DNA from: Pseudomonas weihenstephanensis
GTDB taxonomy: Bacteria > Pseudomonadota > Gammaproteobacteria > Pseudomonadales > Pseudomonadaceae
DNA: 64,000 nt
NCBI RefSeq assembly: GCF_001043055.1
Contig: NZ_JYLF01000002.1
Coordinates: forward strand, 186,001-250,000
Direction of reading: 5' to 3'
Shown: piece after piece, positions 18,037-28,161 of the stretch
Layout of the letters: every line of letters starts with the position of its first letter
Numbering within the stretch: position 1 is the first letter of the stretch
Program-made: the position numbers and the translations under genes
The notes under the pieces: model-generated
What the model was told of the DNA's origin: nothing
Database searches by the model: none
The model's input: only the letters and a program-made list of their open reading frames with translations

Positions 18037-19490
18037 CGTCCGGCCTGCGCATTGAGCTGCGCAGAGGTGGGGAAAACGTTGCGTTTGCAGATTTTGGCGT
18101 CGACTTTCTGTGCGTCGCCCGCGTCTTGCGGGCCTTGAATTTCAATGGCCAGCAGGTTCTGGCTGGCCCAGTCTTCATCGGTGCGCAGTTCAAAGGCGAA
18201 GCGCCCGTCTGTGTCGGACGTGGTCGGTTTGTCGATTTTCAAATCTTCGTGCCGACCGTTCATGTACCAGAGCGTGGCTTGCAGGGTTTTCACCGACGGG
18301 TCGGCGAAGCGGATGTCGATTTGGTGATTGGCGTTGCGCAGGTCTTTGTTGCTGCTGTTGACCAGCATCTGGTTTGCGCCCGGTTTGAGCGTGGTGCTGC
18401 TGCTCATCAGCGCAGGCTTGCCTTCGCAACCGTTGTCGAGCAGGGCCATCATCTGGCGGTAGATGGTTTCCTGGTCGAGGCGATACAGCGGCGAAAACTC
18501 CCAGATCAATATTTTGGGCGGGGTTTTCTGGAATTCGTCGCTGCCCAGGTACTGCAACATCGAGCCTTCCAGGCCGCCGCCGGGGAAGGCGACGTTGAGC
18601 ACGTCAGCGCCGATGTATTGCTCCAGAAAACCGGCAAAGTTGTAGTTCTTGCCGCTGTGGCTGGTGCCCACCAGGGTGATTTGCGGGTTGCCCGCGTCGC
18701 TGAACAGGTCACCGTCAGCCGCTTCGCCCTTTGGCTCGGTGCTGAACTGGTCCATGTACTGCACCGCGTAACTGGTGCCGCACAGTTGGCCGGCCATGTT
18801 GTGCAAGGTGCCGGTTTTGCCCATGCGCCCGGTGATTTTGGTTTCGAATTCACGCTGCGGGATGTCGGCAAAGCCCGGCACTTTTTTCACCGTCTGCGCC
18901 ACGATTTTCGCCGTGCGCCGGGCACCGTAGGGCGTCCAGTGCTGGTCGCCGCGAAAGTAGAAATCGTGGGCGCTGTTGCCCGTGGTATCAGATTCATCAG
19001 TCAGGGGCGACAAATCGGGTACGTGGTAGCCCATCTTGGCGAAGCGCCCGAGCATGGCCTGGTAGTTTTTCAGCGCGCTGTCGTAGTCGAACTTATCGCG
19101 TTCGGTGGGCATCAGTTTGTTGCGATTGACCAGCCCGCGAGTCGGTTGGTACACCACCACCAGTTCCACGCCTTTGCTTTTGAAGGCGTCGTGCAACTGC
19201 TGCATGCGTTTGTATCCGGCAGGCGTGGTGTCGAACTCGGTGCGCAGGTCTTCTTGGGTGCGGAACAACCAGTCGCCTTCAGCCTGCACCAGGGTGGTGA
19301 AGTTCTGCTGATAGCGCGTGGTGTAGTTTTTGGCGTCGTGGGCTTCGGGGCACAGGTTGCAGCACGCCTGGGCGGTAAAGGCTGGCGCTTGAATGGCGTC
19401 TGCCTGTGCGCCTGCGGCGGCGCCGAGGAGGGCGGCTGTCAGGCCCGACAGGCTCAAGATCTTGATCAGATGGGGGGGCATAACAGTCAT
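18033..19490 (-). CDS. algX: Alginate acetyltransferase/scaffold AlgX
   Basis: Periplasmic terminal acetyltransferase with an SGNH-like domain and a C-terminal carbohydrate-binding module. It has a signal peptide to about residue 30 ([10 protein letters not shown]). The catalytic residues by analogy with P. aeruginosa AlgX are Asp182 and His184 in [10 protein letters not shown] and Ser277 in LVGTSHSG. The two N-terminal Cys pairs (CCNLC) are kept. At 485 residues it is of normal size. It overlaps algL by four bases and follows algG by two. Confidence 0.95.
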   Translation of the reverse strand: MTVMPPHLIKILSLSGLTAALLGAAAGAQADAIQAPAFTAQACCNLCPEAHDAKNYTTRYQQNFTTLVQAEGDWLFRTQEDLRTEFDTTPAGYKRMQQLHDAFKSKGVELVVVYQPTRGLVNRNKLMPTERDKFDYDSALKNYQAMLGRFAKMGYHVPDLSPLTDESDTTGNSAHDFYFRGDQHWTPYGARRTAKIVAQTVKKVPGFADIPQREFETKITGRMGKTGTLHNMAGQLCGTSYAVQYMDQFSTEPKGEAADGDLFSDAGNPQITLVGTSHSGKNYNFAGFLEQYIGADVLNVAFPGGGLEGSMLQYLGSDEFQKTPPKILIWEFSPLYRLDQETIYRQMMALLDNGCEGKPALMSSSTTLKPGANQMLVNSSNKDLRNANHQIDIRFADPSVKTLQATLWYMNGRHEDLKIDKPTTSDTDGRFAFELRTDEDWASQNLLAIEIQGPQDAGDAQKVDAKICKRNVFPTSAQLNAQAGR

Positions 19491-19492
19491 CC

Positions 19493-21064
19493 TCAGTGGC
19501 GCAATTCGGTCTGGCGTTCAACGGGGTCGATCAGCACGGCTTTTTGCTGGCGCACCATCAGGTCGAGAATTTCGTCCTGACGCTCACCCAGAATGCCGTT
19601 GAAGCTGATGCCGCTGGATTTGGTCGGGGCCAGCATCGACACCCGGTACAGCTCGATACTCAGCGGCGAGTCAATCGCCAGCGGGCCGCTGCCATTCCCG
19701 GCCAGCTCACCGCCGACCATGATCAGCGACACCTCGGCGTCGAAGGGATCGAGGTCAATGTCACGGTCGGTGTCGGTCAGGTCTTTGATGTGGCCGTACA
19801 CGCCGGTCAGGCCGTTGGCCATCGCCACGTTCTCGTACAGGCGAATGTTGACGCTATTGCGCACGCGAATACCGTGACGACGGTTGTTGATGACTTTGTT
19901 GCCCCACAGCAGGTTGTCGCCGCTCTCATAGAGGGTGATGCCGTCGGTGTGGTTCTGGAAAATCTCGTTGTCGGCGATCAGGTTGTTGACGCTGTTACGG
20001 TCAATCACCAGCCCCGAGAGTTTGTTGTCGTGGCTGCGGTTGTTGAAGATGAAGCTGTCGTTGACCTCACGGGAAATAATGATCCCGTGTTTGCGCTGAG
20101 TACCGAACACATCGTTCTGGGCAATGATCAGGCCGTGGGAACGGTCATGCGGGTCAATGCCGTAGACGATGTTGTCGCGGTAGGTGTTGCCCTTGACCAC
20201 GAAATCGCGGGTTTCGTAGCAGTAAAAGCCGTACCACATGTCCGAGAACTCGGAGCCGACAATCCAGCCGGTGGGTTCGTCACGTTTGACCACCTTGGCC
20301 ATGTTGGGCGTGTACTGGGAAATACTCACCCCGTACGACTTGCTGTTGGCATAGCCCAAGCTCGCCATTTTGCTGTTGATGATGTACGTCTCGGTGCCGC
20401 CCCACGACAGCAGGAACGGGCGAAACTCTTTGGCATCGCGAAAGGTCGCCGGGCCGTTGGCTTTTTCACGCCAGCCTGTGACGCGGCTATCACGCACGAA
20501 TAACTGGCCATCGTTGACCAGAAACGAACCGGCTTCCTGGGACAAGCGCAGCTCTTGGGTAGTGGCGTCGACTTCCAGAATGCCCTTGTGCCCGACCACA
20601 ATCGGCAAGCGTGCCAGGTAAACGCCCGGCGCGGTTTCGCTGAAGTACTGTTTGGGCAGGCGCTTGGCCAAATCCTTGAGGTTCACATAGCCGTCGTCGA
20701 TGAAAATCGCCTGCGGAATGCCGCCTTGGCGCACCACCCATTCGGCCATTTTGTTGTCGCCGCCGATAAAGTCCTTGAGCGCGTTTTCTTGCATCATGCG
20801 GCGCACGCTGACCTTGCCTGCGGTGCTGCGCACGATCTTGGCCGCTGCCGCCTCGGCGGTGTAGCCCGAGAGGTCGGGCAGCGCCGGTTTCGCGATATTC
20901 AGCGGGGCGGTGGGCGCTGTGCTGACGGTGTACGTTTTGGCGTGTTGCAGTTCTTTGGCCACGCTCGGTTTTACCGGTTCGGCGCTGGCAAACGCCGGGG
21001 CGCTGGCCAGCAGCAGCGCGCCGGCCAGCAGGCTGATCGCGCCGCGATAGGCAGGATGATTCAT
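19493..21064 (-). CDS. algG: Poly(beta-D-mannuronate) C5-epimerase
   Basis: AlgG converts mannuronate to guluronate residues in the periplasm and is part of the export complex. The start at 21064 (MNHPAYRGAISLLAGALL) gives a clean signal peptide ending near ASAPAFA. It has a right-handed beta-helix fold with repeated NxI/V stretches; the motif DPHDRSHG holds the expected catalytic His. The length is 523 residues. It starts 26 bases after the algE stop. Confidence 0.95.
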   Translation of the reverse strand: MNHPAYRGAISLLAGALLLASAPAFASAEPVKPSVAKELQHAKTYTVSTAPTAPLNIAKPALPDLSGYTAEAAAAKIVRSTAGKVSVRRMMQENALKDFIGGDNKMAEWVVRQGGIPQAIFIDDGYVNLKDLAKRLPKQYFSETAPGVYLARLPIVVGHKGILEVDATTQELRLSQEAGSFLVNDGQLFVRDSRVTGWREKANGPATFRDAKEFRPFLLSWGGTETYIINSKMASLGYANSKSYGVSISQYTPNMAKVVKRDEPTGWIVGSEFSDMWYGFYCYETRDFVVKGNTYRDNIVYGIDPHDRSHGLIIAQNDVFGTQRKHGIIISREVNDSFIFNNRSHDNKLSGLVIDRNSVNNLIADNEIFQNHTDGITLYESGDNLLWGNKVINNRRHGIRVRNSVNIRLYENVAMANGLTGVYGHIKDLTDTDRDIDLDPFDAEVSLIMVGGELAGNGSGPLAIDSPLSIELYRVSMLAPTKSSGISFNGILGERQDEILDLMVRQQKAVLIDPVERQTELRH

Positions 21065-21090
21065 GTCACGCACTCCCGTTGGCGTTGTCA

Positions 21091-22563
21091 TTAAAAGCGC
21101 CAGATCACGTCAACGAACGCGCGGTGCATGTATGAGTCCACGCCTTTACCGTAGGCATCGCCGGGTTTGAATACCCCGCCGCGAAAGCGCACCAGCGCTG
21201 AAGGCTCGTCGATGGACTGGCTCAGCGCGGCTGGTAACAGGCCTTGCTTGAAGTACTTGGTGACGACCAGGTCCATCTCCTGACCGAGGTCTTTTTTGCC
21301 ATCCATCATCGGTAATGACGTGCTGGAGAGCAGGCCGCTGGTAGGGTCTTCGCTGTTTTGCACGGCATTGATGCCGTTGCTGCCAATCGGCTTGCTGGCA
21401 TCGACCCGCCAGAACTTGTGGTAGACCAGCGAGGCGTCGTAGTCGTCGCGCAGTTGCCATGAACCGAACAGGCTGGCGCTCTGGATGTTTTGCATTTCGC
21501 CACGAAACGCCTCACCAAAACGGTGAACCCGCGAGCGCGTGCCGGTGAAGTTGGAGCGGTTGCTCTCAAGTCCGGTCTGCTGATAGTTGGCACTGGCGCG
21601 CGAATAGGCAGCGCCGACTTGCCAGTTGGGATCGAGGCGCAAACGCACCCCCAGATCGGTGGCCCAGCCATCCACATCGTCACGGGTTTTGGCGCCGGCG
21701 ATGTTGCGCCCGCCCACGGTTGAGGTGGCGAGTGTGTCGCGCGTGCCGCTCATGCCGGTGACGCTGGCCCAGTAATTCACGGTGTGGGTGTTGCGGTAGT
21801 TGTAGGCGTCGCTGTTGGCTTCGATACCGAGCCAGGTCAGGTCGCCGTTTTGGGTTTTGTCCAGCGCATCGACTTCTTCGCCCTGATGTTTGAGCGAACC
21901 ATCGTCCTGGCTGTGGTGGGCGCGCAGGCCGACCCATTGGCCGGGTGTCCATTGCGCGGCAATATCGCCAAACAGGTGCAGCCGGTCTTTGTCGTCCGGG
22001 GCCAGTTCGGTCAGGTCGGTGCGGTACTCGCTAAAACGTTCAGCCGCGCCCACATTGGCCTTGAGCAGGGTGGTATCGAAGGTCCAGTTCAGCGCTTCGA
22101 TGTTGGTGTCGCGCCACGTGCCGTCGTCATTGCGCAGGCGTTGGCGACCGAACTTGAGCTGTTCGCCGGGGTAGGCGGTAAAGCCTTTGTAGCCGACCCA
22201 GAACTCGCGCAGGGCCAGGTAGCTTTTGTCTTGTTTGCGCGCATCGCTGCTGCTGTTTTGCTCAAGATCGGACTGTTGCAAGGTGTCGGTTTCGATGATG
22301 TCGCTGGAGGTCACGGCCTGGCCCATGGCGTAGGCGCTCCAGTTGCCCCGTTCGCCGTACACCCACGGGCGCAGGTCCAGACCGATGCCGTTGACGTCAC
22401 CGCCATCGCGGGTGCCAAGGTCACGGTCGTCTTCCGATTGCGCAGTGATTTTGGTCTGAAGGCCGAAGTTTTTTTCATCGGTCAGGGCCGCGAGGGTCGG
22501 GCATGACCACAGCAATGCGAAAGTCAGGCCGATGCCGGCTTTTACAAAAGGATTGAGGGTCAT
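21091..22563 (-). CDS. algE: Alginate outer-membrane porin AlgE
   Basis: An 18-strand beta-barrel that lets alginate leave the cell. The start at 22563 ([19 protein letters not shown]) gives 490 residues, as expected, with a signal peptide ending near CPTLAA; the open frame continues far upstream but that part overlaps algK and is not AlgE. It ends in a C-terminal aromatic residue (VIWRF), the usual outer-membrane insertion signal. It overlaps the algK stop by four bases. Confidence 0.95.
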   Translation of the reverse strand: MTLNPFVKAGIGLTFALLWSCPTLAALTDEKNFGLQTKITAQSEDDRDLGTRDGGDVNGIGLDLRPWVYGERGNWSAYAMGQAVTSSDIIETDTLQQSDLEQNSSSDARKQDKSYLALREFWVGYKGFTAYPGEQLKFGRQRLRNDDGTWRDTNIEALNWTFDTTLLKANVGAAERFSEYRTDLTELAPDDKDRLHLFGDIAAQWTPGQWVGLRAHHSQDDGSLKHQGEEVDALDKTQNGDLTWLGIEANSDAYNYRNTHTVNYWASVTGMSGTRDTLATSTVGGRNIAGAKTRDDVDGWATDLGVRLRLDPNWQVGAAYSRASANYQQTGLESNRSNFTGTRSRVHRFGEAFRGEMQNIQSASLFGSWQLRDDYDASLVYHKFWRVDASKPIGSNGINAVQNSEDPTSGLLSSTSLPMMDGKKDLGQEMDLVVTKYFKQGLLPAALSQSIDEPSALVRFRGGVFKPGDAYGKGVDSYMHRAFVDVIWRF

Positions 22564-24065
22564 AGGGCTTCCTCGCCGTTTTCTGCTTGCAGTGCCTGTA
22601 CGGCCACGGCGTTCTGGCTCAGGGTGGCGCGCAAGGCTTGCTCTTTTTGCAGCAGGCGCTGGGCGCCAGCGCGTTGCTCGGCGGGCAATTGCTCGTCGAG
22701 TTGGGCGGCCAGTTCGTTGGCTTGCGGGGTGTTTTGCAGCGTGGCCAGTTGGCTGAACACGTAGGCGTTCAGGGCGTTGGGCTGCGTGCCTTTGCCTTGC
22801 GAGAACAACTGGGCGATGGCGAAATCGGCGCTGTTCTGACCGTTGCGCGCGGCCTTGAGCAGGTGGTCGAGGGCTTTTTGCGGGTACACCTGGCCCAGGT
22901 AACCGCGACGGTAGAGTTGGCCAAGGTAGTAATCGGCAGCCACTTCCTGGTCCACGGCGCGCAGGAAGTGCGCTTCGGCTTTTTGCGCGTCCGGGGTCAG
23001 CCATTTGCCGTCGTAATAGAGCTTGCCCAGTAACAGTTCGGCGCGCGGCTGGTCAGCGGCGCGACCGTTGTCCAGGTATTCCTGCAACTGCGCGACGTCG
23101 CCCTGATCGGGAAAGTCATAGAGCAGCTGCGCAAGGCTGACCCAGGCTGCGGGGTAGGCCGGTGCAATGCGTTCCAGCAGCGACTTGGCGGTGTCCGGGT
23201 CGGGGGTGCCCAAGGTGGCATCGGCCAGCACGCGGGCCACGCCATCGACCTTTTGCGCCGAGGCGCTGCCACGGCTGTAAGCGCTTTGCAGTTGCTGGAT
23301 CAGCTCGGCCTGCTGATCGGTGTTGCCTTGTTTCTGATACACCGTGGCCAGCTCGACGTAACAACTGTCGTTGGCGGACAGCGCCTGACGGCAGATGGAT
23401 GCGATTTCATCCAGATGCTGATCGTACGTGCCGTCGAGGCGGTACAGCGCCACTTGGGCCAGGCCTGCTTGCGCATAACCTGCGGCGCGCCACTGGCTGA
23501 TTTGCTGCTGGGCATTGATCTGGGGGAAGCTTTGCGGGTGTTGCAAATACAGCATCGCCAGCGGCGTGAGGCTGCTCGCGTCGCCACTGGCAAAGGCTTG
23601 TTGCAACAGGGCTTGCGCTTCGTGCAACTCGGCCTCGGTAGCGCCGGGTTTGCTGGCCAGCAGACGCCCCAGGCGCGCTTGAGCGCGAGGCGAGGTTTTT
23701 GCGGCTTCACGGTACGTGGCTTCGGCCTGTTTCAACTGCTCGGCGTCCGGGCTTTGCATCCAGATATCGGCCAGCCCCACCTGCGCTTCGGTGTAACCCA
23801 AATCCGCCAGTGCCTGATAGTTACGCTGTGCGGTGGCGGTGTCGCCGTTTTTCAAGGCTTCATTGGCCAGCCGCTGATCGGGCAGGCCCGCGCAACCGGC
23901 GAGTGCGAGGGACAACAAGCAAAGCGCTGGCCCTTGTAGTCGTTGCCGCAGGCTGCGAGCGGTTGCGAAACCGCTGTGAATGCGAAAAAAACCGTCGCGT
24001 GGTTGGCGAGCGCCTGGCTCGGGATCGCAGCCTGCGCCAGCGACTACCGGGAATGAGTTTTTCAT
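22560..24065 (-). CDS. algK: Alginate export lipoprotein AlgK with an altered, extended N terminus
   Basis: Outer-membrane lipoprotein scaffold built of Sel1/TPR-like helical repeats that helps AlgE assembly. The lipobox [12 protein letters not shown] and all the downstream sequence match AlgK well. The odd part is the start: the only ATG (24065) is followed by about 40 residues (including [18 protein letters not shown]) encoded by a REP-type inverted repeat at 23936-24047 before the hydrophobic core [17 protein letters not shown] see no ATG, GTG or TTG between the repeat and the core. The signal peptide therefore has an unusually long n-region unless a rare start such as ATT or CTG is used. 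Confidence 0.9.
   Translation of the reverse strand: MKNSFPVVAGAGCDPEPGARQPRDGFFRIHSGFATARSLRQRLQGPALCLLSLALAGCAGLPDQRLANEALKNGDTATAQRNYQALADLGYTEAQVGLADIWMQSPDAEQLKQAEATYREAAKTSPRAQARLGRLLASKPGATEAELHEAQALLQQAFASGDASSLTPLAMLYLQHPQSFPQINAQQQISQWRAAGYAQAGLAQVALYRLDGTYDQHLDEIASICRQALSANDSCYVELATVYQKQGNTDQQAELIQQLQSAYSRGSASAQKVDGVARVLADATLGTPDPDTAKSLLERIAPAYPAAWVSLAQLLYDFPDQGDVAQLQEYLDNGRAADQPRAELLLGKLYYDGKWLTPDAQKAEAHFLRAVDQEVAADYYLGQLYRRGYLGQVYPQKALDHLLKAARNGQNSADFAIAQLFSQGKGTQPNALNAYVFSQLATLQNTPQANELAAQLDEQLPAEQRAGAQRLLQKEQALRATLSQNAVAVQALQAENGEEAL
23936..24047. repeat. REPIN inserted in the 5' coding end of algK
   Basis: Left arm GTAGTCGTTGCCGCAGGCTG then CGAGC (23936-23960) and right arm GATCGCAGCCTGCGCCAGCG then ACTAC (24023-24047) are inverted copies of the REP element also found at 4256, 7616, 29738 and 62605. 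The 112-base unit lies between the algK start codon and its signal-peptide core and keeps an open frame through both arms. Confidence 0.85.
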
Positions 24066-24067
24066 GG

Positions 24068-25237
24068 TTACAGACCTGCCGCCGAGGCTTTGCTGATCAG
24101 CCAGTTCATCGACGGGCCACGGTCGCTGCGCACGTCCACCGGGCGGCCGGCAAGGGCGCTGTCCAGAGGTGCATCGGGCTTGATCTGCACGCGGATGTCC
24201 GAGGACAGGTCATCGCTGTTGAGGCTGGTGCTGCTGATGATCTTGCCGGTGCGCAGGTAGTCTTCACCGGCGACTTTGAAGTTGACCGGGGTGCCGGGCA
24301 GTACGTTGTCAAACTGGCGATAGCTGAAGCGCGCGGCGATGTTGGCTTCGCTGGTGCGCGGCACCAGTTTGAAGATCACGTCACCTTTGCTGGCGTATTG
24401 GCCGTTGGCAACCACTTGCTCAGCGACGACGCAGTCACACGGCGAGGTCAGGGTGCCGGTCATTTGCTTGCCAAACAGCGTTTCGATATTGGCCGGCTGC
24501 AACTGGTTTTCGTCCAGATGGCCTTTGAGCACGTCCAGCATGCTGGTGCTGAAGGTGGCAATGGGCGCGCCGTTGGCTGCCAGATTGTCGTCCTTGACCA
24601 GGCTTTGCACGGTGCCGTCACGCGGCATGGTGATGTTCATGCCCGGCACACTGACCAGCGCCGACTGCGCGTGGGTGACGAAATACAGGCCGTACACCGA
24701 TTTGACGACAAAACCGAACGCCACCAGACCGACGACAAATACGCCCGCACTCAACACCACGGCCTTCATGCGCCCGAACGGGGTCATGCCGCTGCCGCCG
24801 TCCTTGACCTTGCGCGCCTTGGTGAAGTTATCGCGCTGCAAGGTGGCGAGCACGTCGCCCATCGTCACGAGGTCGCCGCTCAGGTGCGAGGTGATGAGGT
24901 GACGCAGGGTCGAGATGTCTTGCTGGTCGAGGTTCTGGAACTGGCAGCCGACACGCCCGGACTGTCGGTCGACGTTGCGCACCAGCAGATCGACGTCCAT
25001 CGCCAGACCGAGGTTGTCGATCACAAACTGCAAGCGACCTTTATGGACTTCGCCCACGCTCAGTGGCTGATTGGCCGCGTAGAAGCTCAGGCCGCCCGCT
25101 GACAGGTCGATGATGTTGACGTCCATCGGCGTGCGGTCTTTGCCTGTAAACCGTAATTTGGCCGGGATTTTGACCCGTGCGTGTTGGCGCTGGGCTTCGG
25201 ATTCGTGGACAACGTTGGTGTTTACTTGAGTGTTCAT
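24068..25237 (-). CDS. alg44: Alginate co-polymerase Alg44 (PilZ domain)
   Basis: Inner-membrane protein that binds c-di-GMP and activates Alg8. The start at 25237 (MNTQVNTNVVHESEAQ) gives 389 residues. The N-terminal PilZ domain has Arg17-x3-Arg21 and Asp44-LSAGG, the c-di-GMP contacts known from P. aeruginosa. One membrane segment follows (about 155-180), then a periplasmic HlyD-like adaptor domain (about 200-389). It starts 35 bases after the alg8 stop. Confidence 0.95.
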   Translation of the reverse strand: MNTQVNTNVVHESEAQRQHARVKIPAKLRFTGKDRTPMDVNIIDLSAGGLSFYAANQPLSVGEVHKGRLQFVIDNLGLAMDVDLLVRNVDRQSGRVGCQFQNLDQQDISTLRHLITSHLSGDLVTMGDVLATLQRDNFTKARKVKDGGSGMTPFGRMKAVVLSAGVFVVGLVAFGFVVKSVYGLYFVTHAQSALVSVPGMNITMPRDGTVQSLVKDDNLAANGAPIATFSTSMLDVLKGHLDENQLQPANIETLFGKQMTGTLTSPCDCVVAEQVVANGQYASKGDVIFKLVPRTSEANIAARFSYRQFDNVLPGTPVNFKVAGEDYLRTGKIISSTSLNSDDLSSDIRVQIKPDAPLDSALAGRPVDVRSDRGPSMNWLISKASAAGL

Positions 25238-25272
25238 AAGGTCTTGTTCCTGGTTAATTCGATCGTGTCGGT

Positions 25273-26754
25273 TCAGACCATCGTCAGCAGCACGGCCACA
25301 AAGATGCTGGCGGCTGAGAAGGTCATGGTGCGAGACGACCAGGTGTTGAACCAACGTTGAAAGCTGGCCAGATCACGGGTCAATTTGGTGTCCTGACGGG
25401 TCCAGGACTGTTGATCGAGGCGGAAGAACACGTAGATCTTCACCAGCGCACCGACGATCTGGTTGTAATAAAGAATCACCGGGTAGGCCGGGCCGATGGT
25501 GTGTCCCGAGCAGGCCAGCAGCAGGGTCAGAATCAGGCGGGTAATGCCGATCCACAGCAGGTAAGCGATGAGGAACGTGATGCCGTATTTGAGGCTGGCA
25601 ATCAGTGCAACCGTCAGCCCCAGCAACGAGGTCCACATCGACACGCGCTGGTCGAACAGCACCACGCTGGTGAACAGGCCGAGGCGTTTGACCCCAAGGC
25701 CCAGTGCGCGGGCGTTCTGGCGCAAGTTGTTGCCGTACCAGCGGAACATCAGTTTGCGGCTGGCCTTGATGAAGCTTTTTTCCGGCGGGTGCTCCACGGT
25801 GTGGATGGCTGCGTCAGGCACATAAAAAGTGTCGTAGCCCAGGCGCATCAGGCTGAACCAGCTGGATTTGTCGTCGCCGGTCAAAAACTTGAAACGGCCC
25901 AGACGCCAGTGCTGCAACGAATCGCTTTCGACGTCGGCGATGAAGTCGGGGTCAGTCACCACGTTGGCGCGGAACACCGACATGCGTCCGGTCATGGTCA
26001 GCACGCGCTTGGACAGGGCCATCGAGCACATGTTGATGTGGCGCTGGGCGAAGCGCAGTTTGTGCCACTCGCTCATGATGTAGCCGCCGCGCACTTCGCA
26101 GAATTCGTTGGTGGTCAGGCCGCCGACGTTGCCGAACAACTGGAACCAGGGCACGGTTTTGCGTACTACGCCGGGTGCCAGCACGGTGTCGCCGTCGATC
26201 ACGGCAACCACGGCGCGGCTGTCCGGCATATGGCGTGAGATGGCGCGAAAACCGAAGGCCAGACCGTCGCGTTTGCCAGTGCCGGCGATACGCACGAAGT
26301 CGAGTTTGACCCGCTCTGGCGGGTTCATTCGCTCCCACAGGCTCTTGACCAGTAACTCATCGGACATCTCAACCAGCGAGCAGACCACGGTGGTGGGCAG
26401 GCCGCAGTCAATGGCTTCGCGAATGACCGAGCTGTACACCTGAGCGGTGGTCAGGGCGTCGATACGAAAGCTGGTGACCATCAAAAATACATGGGAAGGG
26501 TCAGCGGCCTTGCCCAGTTTGCGCACCTTGCGTCGCAGGTGCGGGTACACCACATATAAAAACAGCATGCCGCGCAAAAAGTGCGTGGCACCCATTGAGT
26601 AGCGCCAGATACCCACGGCGCCAATCAGGAAAATAAAGTTTTTCGACTCGGCGTCGAAGGTCGATGTTGGCAGCGCCAGCGCGAGGCCCATCAACAACGT
26701 GAGGTAAAACAGCCAACCGGCGGCTTGAAGAAGGCCGTGTTTTAGCCTGAGCAT
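25273..26754 (-). CDS. alg8: Alginate polymerase Alg8 (GT2 glycosyltransferase)
   Basis: Polymerises GDP-mannuronate at the inner membrane together with Alg44. The start at 26754 ([18 protein letters not shown]) gives 493 residues, the family size. The order is N-terminal membrane segments, then the GT-A domain with the DxD-type motif VIDGDTV and the acidic motif TGDDKSSW, and C-terminal membrane segments. It is separated from algD by 90 bases that hold a strong hairpin. Confidence 0.95.
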   Translation of the reverse strand: MLRLKHGLLQAAGWLFYLTLLMGLALALPTSTFDAESKNFIFLIGAVGIWRYSMGATHFLRGMLFLYVVYPHLRRKVRKLGKAADPSHVFLMVTSFRIDALTTAQVYSSVIREAIDCGLPTTVVCSLVEMSDELLVKSLWERMNPPERVKLDFVRIAGTGKRDGLAFGFRAISRHMPDSRAVVAVIDGDTVLAPGVVRKTVPWFQLFGNVGGLTTNEFCEVRGGYIMSEWHKLRFAQRHINMCSMALSKRVLTMTGRMSVFRANVVTDPDFIADVESDSLQHWRLGRFKFLTGDDKSSWFSLMRLGYDTFYVPDAAIHTVEHPPEKSFIKASRKLMFRWYGNNLRQNARALGLGVKRLGLFTSVVLFDQRVSMWTSLLGLTVALIASLKYGITFLIAYLLWIGITRLILTLLLACSGHTIGPAYPVILYYNQIVGALVKIYVFFRLDQQSWTRQDTKLTRDLASFQRWFNTWSSRTMTFSAASIFVAVLLTMV

Positions 26755-26796
26755 AATGAGGTTCCGTGTGAGCATGAAGGCTGTGGTGCACAAGCT

Positions 26797-26833
26797 CTGC
26801 AGGCACTGGCGCAGCCTGCGCCAGTGCCTGCAG
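26797..26833. repeat. Perfect 18-bp hairpin between algD and alg8
   Basis: CTGCAGGCACTGGCGCAG (26797-26814), one base, and CTGCGCCAGTGCCTGCAG (26816-26833) form a perfect inverted repeat in the algD-alg8 gap. There is no T-run, so it is more likely an RNA stability or processing element, an attenuating structure or a REP relative than a full terminator. Confidence 0.8.
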
Positions 26834-26844
26834 TGGGCGGCGTG

Positions 26845-28161
26845 TTACCAGCAGATGCCTTCGGTACGGCCTACGGTGCAGGTGGCTTTGGACATGAAGC
26901 CCACCAGGTCGATGATCTGTTTGCCATGCGGGGCGTTTTGGGCCAGTGCGCGGAACTTCTCGTCGCGGTTACCCAAAATGATCACGTCGCTGTTGTTGAT
27001 CACCGCGTCGAAATCCGAGTTGAGCAGGGAGGAGACGTGGGGAATTTTTGATTCGATGTAGTCTTTGTTCGAACCATGAACGCGGGCGTACTCGACGTTG
27101 GTGTCGTAGATGCTCAGGTCAAACCCCTTGCCGATCAGCATTTCGGCCAGTTCCACCAGCGGGCTTTCGCGCAGGTCGTCAGTCCCGGCCTTGAAGCTCA
27201 AACCGAGCAGGGCAACTTTGCGTTTGTCATGGCTGGCGACGATGTCGAACGCGTTTTGCACTTGCGACACGTTGCTGCGCATGAGCGAGTTGAGCAACGG
27301 TGCGTCCACGTCCAGCGAGCTGGCACGGTAAGTCAGGGCACGCACATCTTTGGGCAGGCAGGAGCCGCCAAAGGCAAAGCCGGGGCGCATGTAGTACTGC
27401 GACAGGTTCAAGGTTTTGTCCTGGCACACCACCTCCATGACTTCGCGACCATCAACGCCGACGGCCTTGGCAATGTTGCCAATCTCGTTGGCGAACGTCA
27501 CTTTGGTGGCGTGCCACACATTGCAGGTGTACTTGATCATCTCGGCCACTTCGATGTCCTTGCGGATGATCGGCGCGTCGAGCTCTTCGTACAGCGATTG
27601 CAGGACATCGCCCGAGGCTGTGTCGAGTTCGCCGATCACGGTCATCGGCGGCTGGTCGTAGTCGGCAATGGCCGTGCTTTCACGCAGGAATTCAGGGTTG
27701 ACCGCGACGCCGAAGTCGACGCCGGCTTTTTTGCCCGAGCACTCTTCGAGGATCGGGATCACCACATTTTTCACGGTCCCCGGCAACACGGTGCTGCGTA
27801 CCACAATGGTGTGGCGCGAGGTTTTATCGCGCAGTACGGCGCCGATTTCGCGGCACACGGCTTCGATGTAGTTCAACTCCAGGTCGCCGTTTTTCTTGCT
27901 CGGCGTACCGACGCAAATCATCGACAGGTCGCTCTCGCGAATGGCCGATGCAAAGTTGGTGGTGCCTCGCAGACGGCCGTTCTGGATGCCTTGGGCCAGC
28001 AGTTCGCCAAGCCCCGGTTCAACGATGGGCGACTTGCCGAGGTTGATCAGGTCGATCTTGTCTTGTGAGATGTCAACGCCGATGACTTCATGGCCGCGAG
28101 CGGAAAGACAACCGGCGCACACTGCACCGACGTAACCCAAACCAAATATGCTGATGCGCAT
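26845..28161 (-). CDS. algD: GDP-mannose 6-dehydrogenase
   Basis: Oxidises GDP-mannose to GDP-mannuronate in two NAD-dependent steps, the committed step of alginate synthesis. The Rossmann motif GLGYVGAVCAG is at residues 7-17 and the catalytic Cys268 is in GFAFGGSCLPKD, the same number as in P. aeruginosa. It is 438 residues long. A good ribosome site (AGAGG) precedes the ATG. It is the first gene of the alginate operon, behind a 700-base control region. Confidence 0.97.
   Translation of the reverse strand: MRISIFGLGYVGAVCAGCLSARGHEVIGVDISQDKIDLINLGKSPIVEPGLGELLAQGIQNGRLRGTTNFASAIRESDLSMICVGTPSKKNGDLELNYIEAVCREIGAVLRDKTSRHTIVVRSTVLPGTVKNVVIPILEECSGKKAGVDFGVAVNPEFLRESTAIADYDQPPMTVIGELDTASGDVLQSLYEELDAPIIRKDIEVAEMIKYTCNVWHATKVTFANEIGNIAKAVGVDGREVMEVVCQDKTLNLSQYYMRPGFAFGGSCLPKDVRALTYRASSLDVDAPLLNSLMRSNVSQVQNAFDIVASHDKRKVALLGLSFKAGTDDLRESPLVELAEMLIGKGFDLSIYDTNVEYARVHGSNKDYIESKIPHVSSLLNSDFDAVINNSDVIILGNRDEKFRALAQNAPHGKQIIDLVGFMSKATCTVGRTEGICW

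Noticed and set aside
18126..19580. Plus-strand open frame of 484 codons opposite algX
   Set aside because: Antisense shadow of a well-supported gene; no motif or ribosome site.
22564..23004. Upstream extension of the algE frame (adds about 147 residues)
   Set aside because: It overlaps algK entirely; the start at 22563 gives a normal signal peptide and the usual AlgE length.
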